A stretch of DNA of 64,000 nt from Leclercia sp. LSNIH1 (GTDB lineage Bacteria; Pseudomonadota; Gammaproteobacteria; Enterobacterales; Enterobacteriaceae). The stretch covers positions 4,526,001 through 4,590,000 of the forward strand of contig NZ_CP026167.1 in NCBI RefSeq assembly GCF_002902985.1. The letters are read 5' to 3'. Both the position numbers and the translations under genes were made by a program. Below the pieces are notes generated by a model, which worked only from the letters and a program-made list of their open reading frames with translations, was not told the DNA's origin and ran no database searches. Below are positions 47,080 through 59,459 of the stretch, piece after piece; within the stretch, counting starts at the first letter, position 1, and each line of letters opens with the position of its first letter.

Positions 47080-48366
47080 CTGGAACACATCTCCACTACC
47101 ACGCTGATCGTTACCCTGATCGTCATGGTGGTTATCTCCGCCTATTTCTCCGGCTCGGAGACCGGCATGATGACGCTCAACCGCTACCGGTTACGTCATC
47201 GCGCCAAACAGGGTAACCGCGCCGCTCGCCGTGTTGAAAAACTGCTGCGTAAGCCAGATCGCCTGATAAGCCTGGTGCTTATCGGCAATAACCTGGTCAA
47301 CATTCTCGCCTCCGCGCTGGGCACCATTGTCGGCATGCGTCTCTACGGCAACGCCGGGGTCGCTATCGCCACCGGGGTGCTGACCTTTGTGGTGCTGGTC
47401 TTTGCCGAAGTGTTACCGAAGACCATCGCAGCCCTCTATCCTGAGAAGGTCGCCTATCCCAGCAGCTTCCTGCTGTCGCCTATGCTCGTTCTGATGATGC
47501 CGCTGGTCTGGCTGTTAAATGGTGTGACCCGGATCCTGATGCGCCTGATAGGTATCAAAGCAGATGGGGTGGTCAGCAGCGCGCTGAGCAAGGATGAACT
47601 GCGCACCATCGTGCATGAATCACGCTCGCAAATCTCCCGCCGCAATCAGGATATGCTGCTGTCGGTGCTGGATCTGGAGAAGGTGAGCGTGGACGACATT
47701 ATGGTGCCGCGCAATGAGATCGTCGGTATCGACATTAACGACGACTGGAAAGCGATTGTCCGCCAGCTGACCCACTCCCCGCATGGCCGCATCGTGCTGT
47801 ACCGTGATTCGCTGGACGACACCATCAGCATGCTGCGCGTGCGTGAAGCGTATCGTCTGATGACCGAGAAAAAAGAGTTTACCAAAGAGGTGATGCTGCG
47901 TGCGGCGGATGAAATTTACTACATCCCGGAAGGTACTCCTCTCAGCACCCAGCTGATTAAATTCCAGCGCAATAAAAAGAAAGTGGGTCTGGTAGTCGAT
48001 GAGTATGGCGATATTCAGGGCCTGATGACGGTGGAAGATATTCTGGAGGAGATTGTTGGCGACTTCACCACCTCCATGTCCCCTACTCTTGCCGAAGAGG
48101 TTACGCCGCAAAACGATGGCTCGGTGCTGATTGACGGTAGCGCGAACGTCCGTGAACTCAATAAAGCCTTTAACTGGCAGATGCCGGAAGAGGAAGCCCG
48201 AACCATCAACGGCATGATTCTGGAAGCGTTGGAGGAGATCCCGGCTGCAGGCACGCGGGTGCGGATTGGTCAGTACGATATTGATATCCTGGACGTGCAG
48301 GACAATATGATTAAGCAGGTCAAGGTCGTGCCGGTTAAACCGTTGCGGGAGAGCGTCGCGGAGTAA
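47080..48366 (+). CDS. corB: CNNM/CorC-family protein CorB (YfjD) with apparent CTG start
   Basis: Inner-membrane DUF21-CBS transporter-family protein linked to Mg/Co efflux. Taking the CTG at 47080 gives 428 residues, the length I recall for E. coli YfjD. It also completes the first helix (LEHISTTTLIVTLIVMVVISAYFSG). AAGGAG lies six bases before it, and the frame upstream meets the ypjD stop with no ATG, GTG or TTG. The first ATG (47125) would cut into the first helix. DUF21 spans about 1-190, two CBS domains follow (GRIVLYRDSLDD, EYGDIQGLMTVEDILEEIVGD), then CorC_HlyC. Confidence 0.92.
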   Translation: MEHISTTTLIVTLIVMVVISAYFSGSETGMMTLNRYRLRHRAKQGNRAARRVEKLLRKPDRLISLVLIGNNLVNILASALGTIVGMRLYGNAGVAIATGVLTFVVLVFAEVLPKTIAALYPEKVAYPSSFLLSPMLVLMMPLVWLLNGVTRILMRLIGIKADGVVSSALSKDELRTIVHESRSQISRRNQDMLLSVLDLEKVSVDDIMVPRNEIVGIDINDDWKAIVRQLTHSPHGRIVLYRDSLDDTISMLRVREAYRLMTEKKEFTKEVMLRAADEIYYIPEGTPLSTQLIKFQRNKKKVGLVVDEYGDIQGLMTVEDILEEIVGDFTTSMSPTLAEEVTPQNDGSVLIDGSANVRELNKAFNWQMPEEEARTINGMILEALEEIPAAGTRVRIGQYDIDILDVQDNMIKQVKVVPVKPLRESVAE

Positions 48367-48372
48367 GATGTT

Positions 48373-48409
48373 GTAGGCCGGGTGAGGCGACGCCACCACC
48401 CGGCACTAC
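48373..48409. repeat. REP element between corB and grpE
   Basis: GTAGGCCGGGTGAGGCGACGCCACCACCCGGCACTAC is broken here as GTAGGCCGGGTGAGGCG and the facing arm CCACCACCCGGCACTAC. It is a typical REP between convergent genes. Confidence 0.75.
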
Positions 48410-48419
48410 GGGAGGCGCA

Positions 48420-49037
<618 letters not shown>

Positions 49038-49060
49038 TCAACTCGCTAACTTCGCTTATT

Positions 49061-49086
49061 ATGGGGATCAGTTTCCGGGATTCAAG
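49061..49086 (-). promoter_or_regulatory. Sigma-32 heat-shock promoter of grpE
   Basis: CTTGAA, 14 bp, CCCCATAA on the minus strand, essentially the sigma-32 consensus. Confidence 0.92.
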
Positions 49087-49134
49087 GGAACAAGCCACAT
49101 TGTCATCATTCATTCGCACAAGGACCTTCAGAAA

Positions 49135-50013
49135 ATGAGCAACCATTTCAAGTGTATTGGAATTGTCGGTCATCCACGTCACCCTACTGCGTTGACGACA
49201 CATGAAATGCTCTATCGCTGGCTGTGCGCCAAAAATTATGACGTGATTGTGGAACAGCAAATTGCTCAGGAACTGCAGTTAAAAAACGTTAAAACCGGCA
49301 CGCTGGCGGAAATTGGACAGCAGGCCGACCTGGCCGTGGTGGTCGGTGGCGACGGCAATATGCTGGGCGCCGCCCGTACCCTCGCCCGTTACGATATTAA
49401 AGTCATTGGCATCAACCGTGGCAACCTGGGCTTTTTGACCGACCTCGACCCGGATAATGCCCAGCAGCAGCTCGCCGACGTGCTGGAAGGCCACTACATC
49501 ACAGAAAAACGCTTTTTACTGGAGGCGCAGGTCTGCCAGCAGGATTGCCAGAAGCGGATCAGTACCGCTATCAACGAAGTGGTGCTGCACCCGGGCAAAG
49601 TGGCGCATATGATTGAGTTTGAAGTCTATATCGACGAAATCTTTGCCTTCTCGCAGCGCTCCGATGGGCTGATCATATCGACGCCGACCGGCTCGACAGC
49701 CTACTCGCTCTCGGCGGGCGGCCCGATCCTGACGCCTTCGCTGGATGCCATCACCCTGGTGCCGATGTTCCCGCATACCCTTTCAGCCCGCCCGCTGGTG
49801 ATTAACAGCAGCAGCACCATTCGTCTGCGCTTTTCCCACCGCCGCAACGACCTGGAGATCAGCTGCGACAGCCAAATCGCGCTGCCTATTCAGGAAGGTG
49901 AAGATGTGCTGATCCGCCGCTGCGATTATCACCTGAATCTTATTCACCCTAAAGACTACAGCTATTTCAACACATTAAGCTCCAAGCTCGGCTGGTCGAA
50001 AAAATTGTTCTGA
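49135..50013 (+). CDS. nadK: NAD kinase
   Basis: Phosphorylates NAD to NADP. The 292 residues from [22 protein letters not shown] include the GGDGN motif ([15 protein letters not shown]), RGNLGFLTD, and the substrate loop [17 protein letters not shown]. The frame stays open 186 codons further upstream, across grpE on the opposite strand; only the family start at 49135, matching the E. coli length, is credible. Confidence 0.98.
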   Translation: MSNHFKCIGIVGHPRHPTALTTHEMLYRWLCAKNYDVIVEQQIAQELQLKNVKTGTLAEIGQQADLAVVVGGDGNMLGAARTLARYDIKVIGINRGNLGFLTDLDPDNAQQQLADVLEGHYITEKRFLLEAQVCQQDCQKRISTAINEVVLHPGKVAHMIEFEVYIDEIFAFSQRSDGLIISTPTGSTAYSLSAGGPILTPSLDAITLVPMFPHTLSARPLVINSSSTIRLRFSHRRNDLEISCDSQIALPIQEGEDVLIRRCDYHLNLIHPKDYSYFNTLSSKLGWSKKLF

Positions 50014-50028
50014 AATAGCATCCAGCAC

Positions 50029-50072
50029 TTTACTGTATAAAAAACCAGATTATACTGTACACAAACACAGTC
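50029..50072 (+). promoter_or_regulatory. recN promoter with two LexA boxes
   Basis: TTTACT and TATACT (16 bp apart) form the promoter. Box 1 TACTGTATAAAAAACCAGAT (50031-50050) is imperfect (CTGT-N8-CCAG). Box 2 TACTGTACACAAACACAGTC (50053-50072) has intact CTGT-N8-ACAG. Overlap with -35 and -10 predicts tight SOS repression. Confidence 0.9.
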
Positions 50073-50098
50073 ATGGTTTTTCATACAGGAAAACGTTT

Positions 50099-51760
50099 AT
50101 GCTGGCACAACTGACCATCAGCAACTTCGCCATCGTGCGTGAGCTCGAAATTGATTTCAACAGCGGTATGACGGCTATCACCGGCGAGACCGGGGCCGGT
50201 AAATCTATTGGGATTGACGCGCTGGGGCTCTGCCTTGGCGGTCGTGCTGATGGCAGCATGGTGCGCGCCGGTGCCAGCCGCGCCGATCTGTGCGCCCGTT
50301 TTTCCCTCAAGGACACTCCCGCCGCGCTGCGCTGGCTTGAAGAAAACCAGCTTGAAGACGGACGTGAGTGCTTACTTCGCCGTGTTCTCAACAGTGATGG
50401 CCGCTCACGTGGCTTTATCAACGGTACCGCGGTGCCGCTCTCCCAGCTGCGCGAGCTGGGCCAGCTGTTAATTCAGATCCACGGCCAGCATGCCCATCAG
50501 CAGCTTATCAAACCTGAACAGCAGAAGTCGCTGCTTGACGGCTACGCCGGTGAGTCTGCGCTGATGCAGCTGATGGCTGCTCACTATCGTCAGTGGCATC
50601 AAAGCTGCCGCGAACTGGCGCTGCATCAACAGCAGAGCCAGGAGCGTGCGGCCCGCGCCGAACTGCTGGCCTATCAGCTGAAAGAGTTAAACGAATTCAG
50701 CCCCCAGGCGGGCGAGTTTGAGCAGATTGACGAAGAGTACAAGCGCCTGGCCAACAGCGGCCAGCTGCTCTCCACCAGCCAGCAGGCGCTGAATTTGCTG
50801 GCCGATGGCGAAGATGTGAATCTGCAAAGCCAGCTGTATGCCGTACGCCAGCTCGTGACCGAACTGGCCGGTATGGACAGTAAAGTCTCCGGCATGCTCG
50901 ATATGCTGGAAGAGGCGGCGATTCAGATCTCCGAAGCGAGTGACGAGCTGCGCCATTACTGTGAGCGACTGGATCTGGACCCTAACCGCCTGTTTGAACT
51001 GGAACAGCGTATTTCGCGTCAGATCTCCCTCGCGCGCAAGCACCACGTTTCACCTGAAGAGTTGCCCAATTTTCACCAGTCCCTGCTTGATGAGCAGAAT
51101 CAGCTCGACGATCAGGCCGACTCGCTGGAGACCCTCTCTCTGGCCGTCAGCGTCCATCATAAGCAGGCTCTGGAAACGGCGACGCAGCTGCACAACGTGC
51201 GTCAGCGCTACGCTCAGGAGCTCAGCCAGCACATCACCGAGAGCATGCATCTGCTGTCGATGCCCCACGGCGTCTTCACCATTGATGTCAAGTTCGAAGC
51301 CAACCACCTGACGGCTGAAGGCGCAGACCGCATTGAATTCCGGGTCACCACCAACCCGGGGCAACCGCTGCAGCCTATCTCCCGGGTCGCATCGGGCGGT
51401 GAGCTGTCGCGTATTGCCCTGGCGATTCAGGTGATCACCGCGAAGAAAATGGAAACCCCGGCGCTGATCTTCGATGAAGTGGACGTTGGTATCAGCGGCC
51501 CGACCGCGGCAGTGGTTGGTAAGCTGCTGCGTCAGCTTGGCGAGTCCACCCAGGTAATGTGTGTGACCCACCTGCCGCAGGTTGCTGGCTGTGGCCACCA
51601 TCACTTCTTTGTCAGCAAAGAGACCGATGGCGAGATGACCGAAACGCATATGCAGCCGCTGGACAAACGCGCCCGTCTGCAGGAGCTGGCGCGTCTGCTG
51701 GGCGGCAGCGAAGTCACCCGCAATACGCTGGCGAATGCGAAAGAACTGCTGGCTGCCTAA
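50099..51760 (+). CDS. recN: DNA repair protein RecN
   Basis: SMC-like ATPase that holds broken DNA during double-strand break repair; strongly SOS-induced. The 553 residues show Walker [17 protein letters not shown] near the N-terminus, two coiled-coil arms (about 150-360) with a short hinge, and the ABC signature/Walker B region ([31 protein letters not shown]). LexA boxes overlap its promoter. Confidence 0.98.
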   Translation: MLAQLTISNFAIVRELEIDFNSGMTAITGETGAGKSIGIDALGLCLGGRADGSMVRAGASRADLCARFSLKDTPAALRWLEENQLEDGRECLLRRVLNSDGRSRGFINGTAVPLSQLRELGQLLIQIHGQHAHQQLIKPEQQKSLLDGYAGESALMQLMAAHYRQWHQSCRELALHQQQSQERAARAELLAYQLKELNEFSPQAGEFEQIDEEYKRLANSGQLLSTSQQALNLLADGEDVNLQSQLYAVRQLVTELAGMDSKVSGMLDMLEEAAIQISEASDELRHYCERLDLDPNRLFELEQRISRQISLARKHHVSPEELPNFHQSLLDEQNQLDDQADSLETLSLAVSVHHKQALETATQLHNVRQRYAQELSQHITESMHLLSMPHGVFTIDVKFEANHLTAEGADRIEFRVTTNPGQPLQPISRVASGGELSRIALAIQVITAKKMETPALIFDEVDVGISGPTAAVVGKLLRQLGESTQVMCVTHLPQVAGCGHHHFFVSKETDGEMTETHMQPLDKRARLQELARLLGGSEVTRNTLANAKELLAA

Positions 51761-51911
51761 ACTTTTTCGGTATCTCAGGGTCATACAGAACAATAAAAAC
51801 GCCGACAGACCGGCCGCCAGAGGTTTTAATGTGGTGAAAGGTCTATTATCATCGGCATATTACATATGAGCCGTCGCGTATTGCCCGGGCCCGAAAAGGA
51901 ATCAAATCACT

Positions 51912-52253
51912 ATGCGCTGTAAAACGCTGACCGCTGCCGCAGCGGTTCTTCTGATGATGACCGCAGGCTGCTCCACGCTGGAAAAAGTGGTTTACCGCCC
52001 TGACATCAACCAGGGGAACTATCTCGCACCTAACGATGTGTCTAAAATTCGCGTCGGCATGACGCAACAGCAGGTCGCTTATGCCCTGGGCACACCGATG
52101 ATGTCCGATCCATTCGGCACCAACACCTGGTTCTACGTCTTCCGCCAGCAACCGGGCCATGAAAACGTGTCGCAGCAGACCCTGACGCTGACCTTCAACA
52201 GCAGCGGCGTTCTGACCAATATCGACAACAAACCAGCGCTCACCGACAAATAA
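51912..52253 (+). CDS. bamE: Outer-membrane protein assembly factor BamE
   Basis: Small lipoprotein of the BAM complex (SmpA) that stabilises BamA-BamD. The 113 residues have a signal peptide and lipobox MTAGCS (Cys about 20), then the SmpA/OmlA fold ([37 protein letters not shown]). A terminator follows (52268-52296). Confidence 0.97.
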   Translation: MRCKTLTAAAAVLLMMTAGCSTLEKVVYRPDINQGNYLAPNDVSKIRVGMTQQQVAYALGTPMMSDPFGTNTWFYVFRQQPGHENVSQQTLTLTFNSSGVLTNIDNKPALTDK

Positions 52254-52267
52254 GGTTTCAGAAATGC

Positions 52268-52296
52268 AAAAGGTGCTCATTGAGCACCTTTTTTGT
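52268..52296 (+). terminator. Intrinsic terminator of bamE
   Basis: AAAAGGTGCTC-ATT-GAGCACCTTTT is followed by further T. It may also serve rnfH on the other strand in part. Confidence 0.9.
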
Positions 52297-52350
52297 TTTC
52301 TCTCGCTGCCTGTAAACCCGGAAAGCGCAGCGCCGCCGGGGAAACCCCGC

Positions 52351-52638
52351 TTATTTAGCCGCTTTCTCCGCACGCTGACGGCGTAGCTCCTTCGGATCGG
52401 CAATCAGCGGACGGTAAATCTCGACCCGATCGCCATCTTTCAGAGTATCGCTTAGCTTCACCGGACGGCTGTAAATACCGACTTTGTTTTTCGCCAGATC
52501 GATATCGCTTCGCAAGGTCAGCAGGCCAGAAGCATGGATCGCTTCTTCAACGGTCGCGCCCTCTTCCAGCGTAACGCGCTGTAGATACTGCTTTTCCGGC
52601 AACGCGTAAGCCACTTCCACCACGATCTCAGGCTGCAC
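52351..52638 (-). CDS. rnfH: RnfH/RatB family protein
   Basis: Small ubiquitin-like (beta-grasp) protein paired with RatA (YfjF). The 95 residues start at GTG, six bases after GAGG, inside the ratA 3' end (11-bp overlap). The body [28 protein letters not shown]...[25 protein letters not shown] is typical. Function is not well defined. Confidence 0.93.
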   Translation of the reverse strand: MQPEIVVEVAYALPEKQYLQRVTLEEGATVEEAIHASGLLTLRSDIDLAKNKVGIYSRPVKLSDTLKDGDRVEIYRPLIADPKELRRQRAEKAAK

Positions 52639-53065
52639 TGTAGACCTCTTTGGCGCGCACGGTGAACGCCTGAACCATATTGGCCGCCAGCTCTTTAAAT
52701 ATGCGGCCAAACGCCAGCTCAATCAGGGCGTTGGTAAACTCGAAGTCAAGATGGAATTCGATCCGGCAGGCATCGGCACTCAGCGGAACGAACTTCCATC
52801 CACCCATCAGTTTTTTGAAAGGACCATCCACCAGATGCATCAGAATACTCTGGTTATTGGTCAGCGTGTTACGGGTAGTGAAGGTTTTGCTGATCCCGGC
52901 CTTGGAGACATCCACTGCCGCCGTCATTTGCGTCGGGCCTGACTCCAGCACGCGGCTCCCGGTGCACCCCGGGATAAACTGCGGATATGACTGTACGTCA
53001 TTCACTAACTGGTACATCTGTTCCACACTGTAAGGGACAAGCGCAGTACGACTAATCTGAGGCAT
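52628..53065 (-). CDS. ratA: Ribosome association toxin RatA / coenzyme Q-binding START-family protein
   Basis: Polyketide cyclase/START-fold protein (YfjG). E. coli RatA was described as inhibiting 70S assembly, and eukaryotic relatives (Coq10) bind ubiquinone. The 145 residues from [34 protein letters not shown] equal the E. coli length. The frame opens 13 codons earlier without family support. It is divergent from smpB and overlaps rnfH. Confidence 0.95.
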   Translation of the reverse strand: MPQISRTALVPYSVEQMYQLVNDVQSYPQFIPGCTGSRVLESGPTQMTAAVDVSKAGISKTFTTRNTLTNNQSILMHLVDGPFKKLMGGWKFVPLSADACRIEFHLDFEFTNALIELAFGRIFKELAANMVQAFTVRAKEVYSAA

Positions 53066-53221
53066 AACATTTTTCCTGATCAAACAACCAACAAATAATA
53101 ACATTTATCACCTGTTAAAAAAACGCTGAGCCTTATCTCATGCTAATATAGCGCGTTAGACCTCACAGGACGCAATGAGGTGACTTTTTGACATCAGATT
53201 ACCTACGGCTTTACGACACTT

Positions 53222-53704
53222 ATGACGAAGAAAAAAGCACATAAACCTGGCTCGGCAACCATTGCGCTCAACAAGCGTGCCCGCCACGAGTATTTCATCG
53301 AAGAAGAATTCGAAGCTGGCCTTGCGCTGCAGGGCTGGGAAGTTAAATCGCTGCGCGCGGGTAAAGCCAACATCGGTGACAGCTACGTGATCTTTAAGGA
53401 TGGCGAAGCCTTTCTGTTTGGCGCGAACTTTCAGCCGCTGACGGTCGCCTCTTCTCACTATGTTTGCGATCCGACCCGCACCCGTAAGCTGCTGCTGAAC
53501 AAACGTGAGCTGGATTCGCTCTTCGGGCGTATCAACCGCGAAGGTTACACCGTGCTCGCCCTGTCGCTGTACTGGAAGAACGCCTGGTGCAAAGTGAAAA
53601 TCGGCGTGGCGAAAGGTAAGAAGCAGCACGACAAGCGTAACGATGTGAAAGATCGCGAGTGGCAGGTCGATAAAGCGCGCATCATGAAGCACGCAGGCCG
53701 TTAA
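53222..53704 (+). CDS. smpB: SsrA-binding protein SmpB
   Basis: Binds tmRNA and mimics the missing anticodon arm during rescue of stalled ribosomes. The 160 residues equal E. coli length: oligonucleotide-binding barrel ([35 protein letters not shown]) and a basic C-terminal tail ([30 protein letters not shown]) that reads into the decoding site. ssrA starts 90 nt downstream. Confidence 0.98.
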   Translation: MTKKKAHKPGSATIALNKRARHEYFIEEEFEAGLALQGWEVKSLRAGKANIGDSYVIFKDGEAFLFGANFQPLTVASSHYVCDPTRTRKLLLNKRELDSLFGRINREGYTVLALSLYWKNAWCKVKIGVAKGKKQHDKRNDVKDREWQVDKARIMKHAGR

Positions 53705-53794
53705 TTTCCGGATACTTATTGAGCGATTCAATAAGTTAGCGTTCCGGGGTGGTAACCGGTCTGCAAATTCTGGTATACTTGCTGTAACACTATT

Positions 53795-54158
53795 GGGGCT
53801 GATTCTGGATTCGACGGGATTTGCGAAACCCAAGGTGCATGCCGAGGGGCGGTTTGCCTCGTAAAAAGCCGCAAAAAAATAGTCGCAAACGACGAAAACT
53901 ACGCTTTAGCAGCTTAATAACCTGCTAAGAGCCCTCTCTCCCTAGCTTCCGCTCTTAAGACGGGGATCAAAGAGAGGTCAAACCCAAAAGAGATCGCGTG
54001 GAGGCCCTGCCTGGGGTTGAAGCGTTAAAACTAATCAGGCTAGTTTGTCAGTGGCGTGTCCGTCCGCAGCTGGCCAGCGAATGTAAAGACTGACTAAGCA
54101 TGTAGTACCGAGGATGTAGAAATTTCGGACGCGGGTTCAACTCCCGCCAGCTCCACCA
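53795..54158 (+). ncRNA. ssrA: Transfer-messenger RNA (tmRNA)
   Basis: 364 nt from GGGGCTGATTCTGGATTCGA to ...CCAGCTCCACCA, with tRNA-Ala-like ends and G3-U70. The tag reading frame (53885-53917) encodes ANDENYALAA then TAA, the enterobacterial proteolysis tag. An extended -10 (TGGTATACT, 53771-53779) lies just upstream. The 3' end, a common phage/island integration site, is intact and no integrase follows. Confidence 0.98.
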
Positions 54159-54201
54159 AAATTCTTTGTTAACGGTCACCAGAGCCTGATACAAAGTCCT
54201 G

Positions 54202-54228
54202 AAAGCCCGCAATGCGGGCTTTTTTGTT
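54202..54228 (+). terminator. Intrinsic terminator of ssrA
   Basis: AAAGCCCGC-AAT-GCGGGCTTT is followed by TTTTGTTT. Confidence 0.92.
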
Positions 54229-54284
54229 TCTACCGTCCCTCTATTCCAGTACTCCAACCTTCCCTGCGTCCCTCAACATAATTC

Positions 54285-54590
54285 TTAAGCCTCTACCGCC
54301 GTCAGGTAATCCAGCCGCAGCGGCTCCGCCAGCAACTCATCCATCTGCAGGATAAAGGCCTGGAAGTGGGGCAGCGCAATGTGAGCCTCTAACGCCTCCT
54401 GGCCTCGCCAGGCTTCCCGGACGTAAAAACAGTCCGGCGTATCGCGCAGCTGAAACAGCTGATACTCAACGTTGCCCGGCTCCTGACGGGTCGGCAGCAG
54501 CAGCGCCTGTAAGGCCGTCTTTAGCGCGTCACGTTTGCCGGGCTTCGCCTTCAGAACCGCTATAAGCGAGATGATGTCAGAGGAGGCCAT
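54285..54590 (-). CDS. Putative quinol monooxygenase (ABM domain)
   Basis: Predicted cofactor-free dimeric alpha-beta barrel monooxygenase (YgiN-like). The 101 residues from MASSDIISLIAVLKAKPGKRDALK have the ABM pattern (RQEPGNVEYQLFQLRDTPDCFYVREAWRGQEALEAHIALPHF). The substrate is unknown. It starts two bases after the stop of the MDR oxidoreductase gene, so they form one unit; a shared role in quinone or aldehyde stress is inference. Confidence 0.85.
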   Translation of the reverse strand: MASSDIISLIAVLKAKPGKRDALKTALQALLLPTRQEPGNVEYQLFQLRDTPDCFYVREAWRGQEALEAHIALPHFQAFILQMDELLAEPLRLDYLTAVEA

Positions 54591-54591
54591 C

Positions 54592-55593
54592 TCAGAACCC
54601 CTCCAGTACAATCTTCCCGACCGCACGCCCGGTCTCGAGTTGCGCATGGGCCTTCTGCACATTCTCCGCCGTAATCGCCCCGTAATGCTCACCCAGCGTC
54701 GTGGTAAGCACCTGCTCGTCAATCAGATTTGCCACGCGGGTCAGCATCTGGTGCTGGGCAATCATATCGGCGGTCTCAAACATAGAGCGGGTGAACATAA
54801 ACTCCCAGTGCAGGGAGATGCTTTTTGCTTTCAGCGGACGGGCGTCCAGCGTATCGGGATCGTCGATCAGCGCCAGTTTGCCCTGCGGCGCTAGCGCCTT
54901 AATAATCTCATCATAGTGCGCTGCGGTATGGGTCAGGCTGGCGACGTGGGTCACCTCTTTGATACCCGCGGCGGCTAATTCTTCCGACAGCGGCTTGCTG
55001 TGATCGATAACGTGATGCGCCCCCGCTTCCCGCACCCACTGCTGGCTTTCCGGGCGTGAGGCCGTACCTACCACGGTCATTTTCGTCAGCTTGCGCGCCA
55101 GCTGCACCAGAATCGACCCCACTCCGCCCGCCGCGCCGACGATCAGCAGCGTGTCGCCTTCATTACCCTGCTCCTGAATGCCCAGGCGATCGAACAACAT
55201 CTCCCATGCGGTGATAGCGGTTAACGGCATTGCGGCAGCGGATGCGTTATCCAGGGTTTTGGGCTTCAGGGCGACAATGCGCTCGTCCACCAGCTGAAAC
55301 TCGCTGTTGCTGCCAGGCCGTCCCAGCGCACCGGCATACCAGACTTCATCCCCGGGCGCGAAAAGCGTTACCGCCTCGCCCACCGCCGCCACAACGCCCA
55401 CGGCATCCCAGCCGAGAACACGCGGCGTATCGCCGGTAAAACCGGCGCGGACCTTGGTATCCACCGGGTTTACGGAGATGGCTTTCACTTCAATCAGCAG
55501 ATCGTGTCCTGTCGCTTGCGGCTGCGGCAATTCGATATCCTGCAGGAACGCGATGTTGTCAGGGGCAGAACGGGTAATGGCAATGGCTTTCAT
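54592..55593 (-). CDS. Zinc-independent MDR family alcohol dehydrogenase/quinone oxidoreductase
   Basis: NADPH-dependent medium-chain oxidoreductase. The 333 residues from MKAIAITRSAPDNIAFLQDIELP have an N-terminal GroES-like domain (ISVNPVDTKVRAGFTGDTPRVLGWDAVGVV) and a Rossmann motif (LLIVGAAGGVGSILVQLARKL). The catalytic-zinc Cys/His ligands are not conserved, so quinone or enone reduction is likelier than alcohol oxidation. GGAG precedes the ATG. The 229-nt gap to nanQ suggests a separate promoter. Confidence 0.88.
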   Translation of the reverse strand: MKAIAITRSAPDNIAFLQDIELPQPQATGHDLLIEVKAISVNPVDTKVRAGFTGDTPRVLGWDAVGVVAAVGEAVTLFAPGDEVWYAGALGRPGSNSEFQLVDERIVALKPKTLDNASAAAMPLTAITAWEMLFDRLGIQEQGNEGDTLLIVGAAGGVGSILVQLARKLTKMTVVGTASRPESQQWVREAGAHHVIDHSKPLSEELAAAGIKEVTHVASLTHTAAHYDEIIKALAPQGKLALIDDPDTLDARPLKAKSISLHWEFMFTRSMFETADMIAQHQMLTRVANLIDEQVLTTTLGEHYGAITAENVQKAHAQLETGRAVGKIVLEGF

Positions 55594-55822
55594 AATCTCT
55601 CCGTCGTTTATCGTGTGTGTCGCAATAATGTGATGGTAAAGCGTAGCTGTGGCGGGAAAAATAGCCTCGCGACGATAAGACTTGTACTCGGGAGATGAAA
55701 ATGGCCCGGCTTGAAGATTGCGGAGCACGCCTGACGGGCCATGAGAATGACGCATGTTGCTGAATATCCTCTGTCCGCACCGCAAACCGCTGTCTGCGGG
55801 CGTCAGATGAGTGTAGGAAGAG

Positions 55823-57173
<1,351 letters not shown>

Positions 57174-57177
<4 letters not shown>

Positions 57178-57863
57178 TTTGTCGCGTCCTGTAAGGCGTC
57201 CCGATACCACTGACAGATATGCTCCAGGCGGGTGATGGCAGAGCCTACCGTCACGGCCCATGCCCCGTGCTTCATAGCCTGCTCGGCCAGCTCCGGTGAG
57301 TTGTAGCGCCCTTCGGCCACCACCCGGCACCCGGCCTGACTCAGGGTTGAAACCAGCGCCAGGTCCGGCTCGACGGGCGTAACGTCTGAGGTATATCCCG
57401 ACAGCGTGGTGCCAATCAGTTCAACCCCCAATTGATGGCAATACAGCCCCTCCTCCTGCGAGGCGCAGTCTGCCATCGCGATCAGCTGATGGTGCCGGAT
57501 GCGCGCCAGCAGGGCCTCAACCGGCACAGGCCGCGTGCGCTGTGTGCCGTCAAACGCAATAATGCTGGCGCCTGCCTCAGCCAGCGCATCCACATCCTCC
57601 AGCCAGGGCGTAATACGCACCGGGGTATCGGGCAGATCGCGTTTAATAATGCCAATAACCGGCACGCTTACCACGGCACGCACCGCCCGCAGGTTTTCAA
57701 TACCTTCGATACGCAGCGCCACGGCACCCGCCTGCTCCGCCGCCAGCGCCATCGCCGCGACGATCGACGGCTTATCCAGCGGGCTTTGCGGTACCGGCTG
57801 ACACGAGACGATCAGCCCGCCCCGGGCTTTTATGTTTGCATCCAGTTCATCAAGGAACGACAT
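57174..57863 (-). CDS. nanE: N-acetylmannosamine-6-phosphate 2-epimerase
   Basis: TIM-barrel epimerase giving N-acetylglucosamine-6-phosphate. The 229 residues ([21 protein letters not shown]...) contain the conserved [17 protein letters not shown] (catalytic Lys), [12 protein letters not shown] and [11 protein letters not shown] blocks. Length equals E. coli NanE. It lies 24 nt after nanT and overlaps nanK. Confidence 0.97.
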
Positions 57864-57887
57864 AACTCCTCCGTTAAAAATTCAGCC

Positions 57888-59372
57888 TTAGTGTTTGGCA
57901 AGCTGGCTCGCCCTTTTGCCGGCCACAATGGCGCCGCTGAACGGTTTGCCGTCGATGGCATCGTGGGTACGCAGGGCTTCAGGATGCAGCCAGCGCTGAA
58001 CGCGGGACGGCATATCAAAACCAATCAGCAAAATGACGACGAACGTCAGACCAAACGAGAGCGAGCAGAGCGCGGTGCCCAGATCGAGACGTTGAGCGAT
58101 AAACGCCCCCAGAACCGGGGCCAGTGCACCGCCGAGCGCGCCGACGTTGTAGGTAAACCCGAGCCCGGCCGCGCGCTGTTCGGTATCAAAATAGCCTCCG
58201 ATCAGTTTAGGCAGGATCCCTGAGATGCCCTGTCCAAGCATCTGCTGGAAGAAGAGCAGCAGGCCCAGCACCCAGACGCTGCTGCCGCCAAGGGTAAATA
58301 CCGGAATGATCAGCAGCTGCGAGGCGAGCAGGCTACAGACATAGGCTTTGCGCGTGCCCAACCAGTCGCCAAGGAAGCCCCCGGCGCAGCAGCCTGCCGC
58401 CGCACCAAAGCCGCTGAAAAACAGCACCTGAGCAACGGTGGCGGGATCGTAAGCCAGATCGGTTTTCAGCCAGGTAGGCAACAGCGCCTGAATCGGCCAG
58501 GAGTATAAGAAGGCAAACAGCACCACCACCATCAGGGTGACGCCGGTCGGCCAGCGCTTGCCGTTGCTTTGCACCATAAAGCTAATGAAGATCCCCGCGC
58601 ACAGCAGGCCGAGCAAGGCCACAATCGCCGCGCTCTCCAGCTGGCCTGCGAAGCAGAACCACAGCGAGACGGCGGCCACCAGGGTCATCATAATATTGAT
58701 AACCCGATGTTCACCGCGATAGAGAATATCGACCATGGTTTTCACGGGCGCATTACTCTGCTGCTTCTCTTTCCAGTCTTCGGCTTCCGGAATATTTTTT
58801 CTCAGCCAGAGGGCAAAAACGATCGGCAAAATGCCGATGAAGAAGAGCGCCCGCCAGCCCCACTCCGGCACCACTAGGCTATAGACCTGAGCCGCCACCA
58901 CCGCGCCGACGGAGAAGCCCGAGATCAGGAAACCACTGGCTTTGTTACGCAGGTGTTTGGGCCAGCTTTCAATCACATAGGTGGCGCTGGAGCCATACTC
59001 CCCCGCCATCCCCATGCCGATCACCAGACGGGCGATGAACATGGTGGTATAGCCCTGGGCCAGGCCGCACGCCAGCGTCCCGACGGAAAAGAGGATAATG
59101 CTGCTCACCATCGCCAGACGGCGACCGTAGCGATCCCCCATTGCGCCCAGCACCAGACCGCCAAACCTGCGGGAGATAAAGGCGGCGGAGATCAGGCTCG
59201 CGGCGTGAAGGGTGGTCAGGCCGAATTCGGTTTTTATATCGGTTAAAACAAGAGCGATGAGGACAAAATCAAAACCATCAAGAACATAACCGACCCAGGC
59301 GGCAGAAAACGCGCGCCACTGCTGACGGTTGAGGCAACGATACCACGGGACATTTTGAGTCATTGTATTCAT
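57888..59372 (-). CDS. nanT: Sialic acid transporter NanT
   Basis: Proton-driven importer of N-acetylneuraminate, major facilitator superfamily (SHS family) with about 14 helices. The 494 residues from [22 protein letters not shown] include [13 protein letters not shown] and [18 protein letters not shown]. The start follows GGAG by six bases; a further 9 codons upstream are open but unlikely. A REP-type hairpin separates it from nanA. Confidence 0.96.
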   Translation of the reverse strand: MNTMTQNVPWYRCLNRQQWRAFSAAWVGYVLDGFDFVLIALVLTDIKTEFGLTTLHAASLISAAFISRRFGGLVLGAMGDRYGRRLAMVSSIILFSVGTLACGLAQGYTTMFIARLVIGMGMAGEYGSSATYVIESWPKHLRNKASGFLISGFSVGAVVAAQVYSLVVPEWGWRALFFIGILPIVFALWLRKNIPEAEDWKEKQQSNAPVKTMVDILYRGEHRVINIMMTLVAAVSLWFCFAGQLESAAIVALLGLLCAGIFISFMVQSNGKRWPTGVTLMVVVLFAFLYSWPIQALLPTWLKTDLAYDPATVAQVLFFSGFGAAAGCCAGGFLGDWLGTRKAYVCSLLASQLLIIPVFTLGGSSVWVLGLLLFFQQMLGQGISGILPKLIGGYFDTEQRAAGLGFTYNVGALGGALAPVLGAFIAQRLDLGTALCSLSFGLTFVVILLIGFDMPSRVQRWLHPEALRTHDAIDGKPFSGAIVAGKRASQLAKH

Positions 59373-59428
59373 GTCAGTCTCCGCAATGGGTAAACCCATA
59401 CGCTGTTTTGCAGGATACAGCTTTAGTA

Positions 59429-59448
59429 ATGCCGGGTATGCCCGGCAT
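59429..59448. repeat. REP-type hairpin between nanA and nanT
   Basis: ATGCCGGG-TATG-CCCGGCAT is a perfect palindrome in the intercistronic gap. Such elements often stabilise the upstream part of an operon mRNA, here nanA. Confidence 0.75.
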
Positions 59449-59459
59449 CCGGCGTTGTC

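Noticed and set aside
54130..54160. Possible attachment-site duplication of the ssrA 3' end
   Set aside because: No second copy of the tmRNA 3' sequence and no integrase were found up to base 64000, so no island boundary can be claimed.
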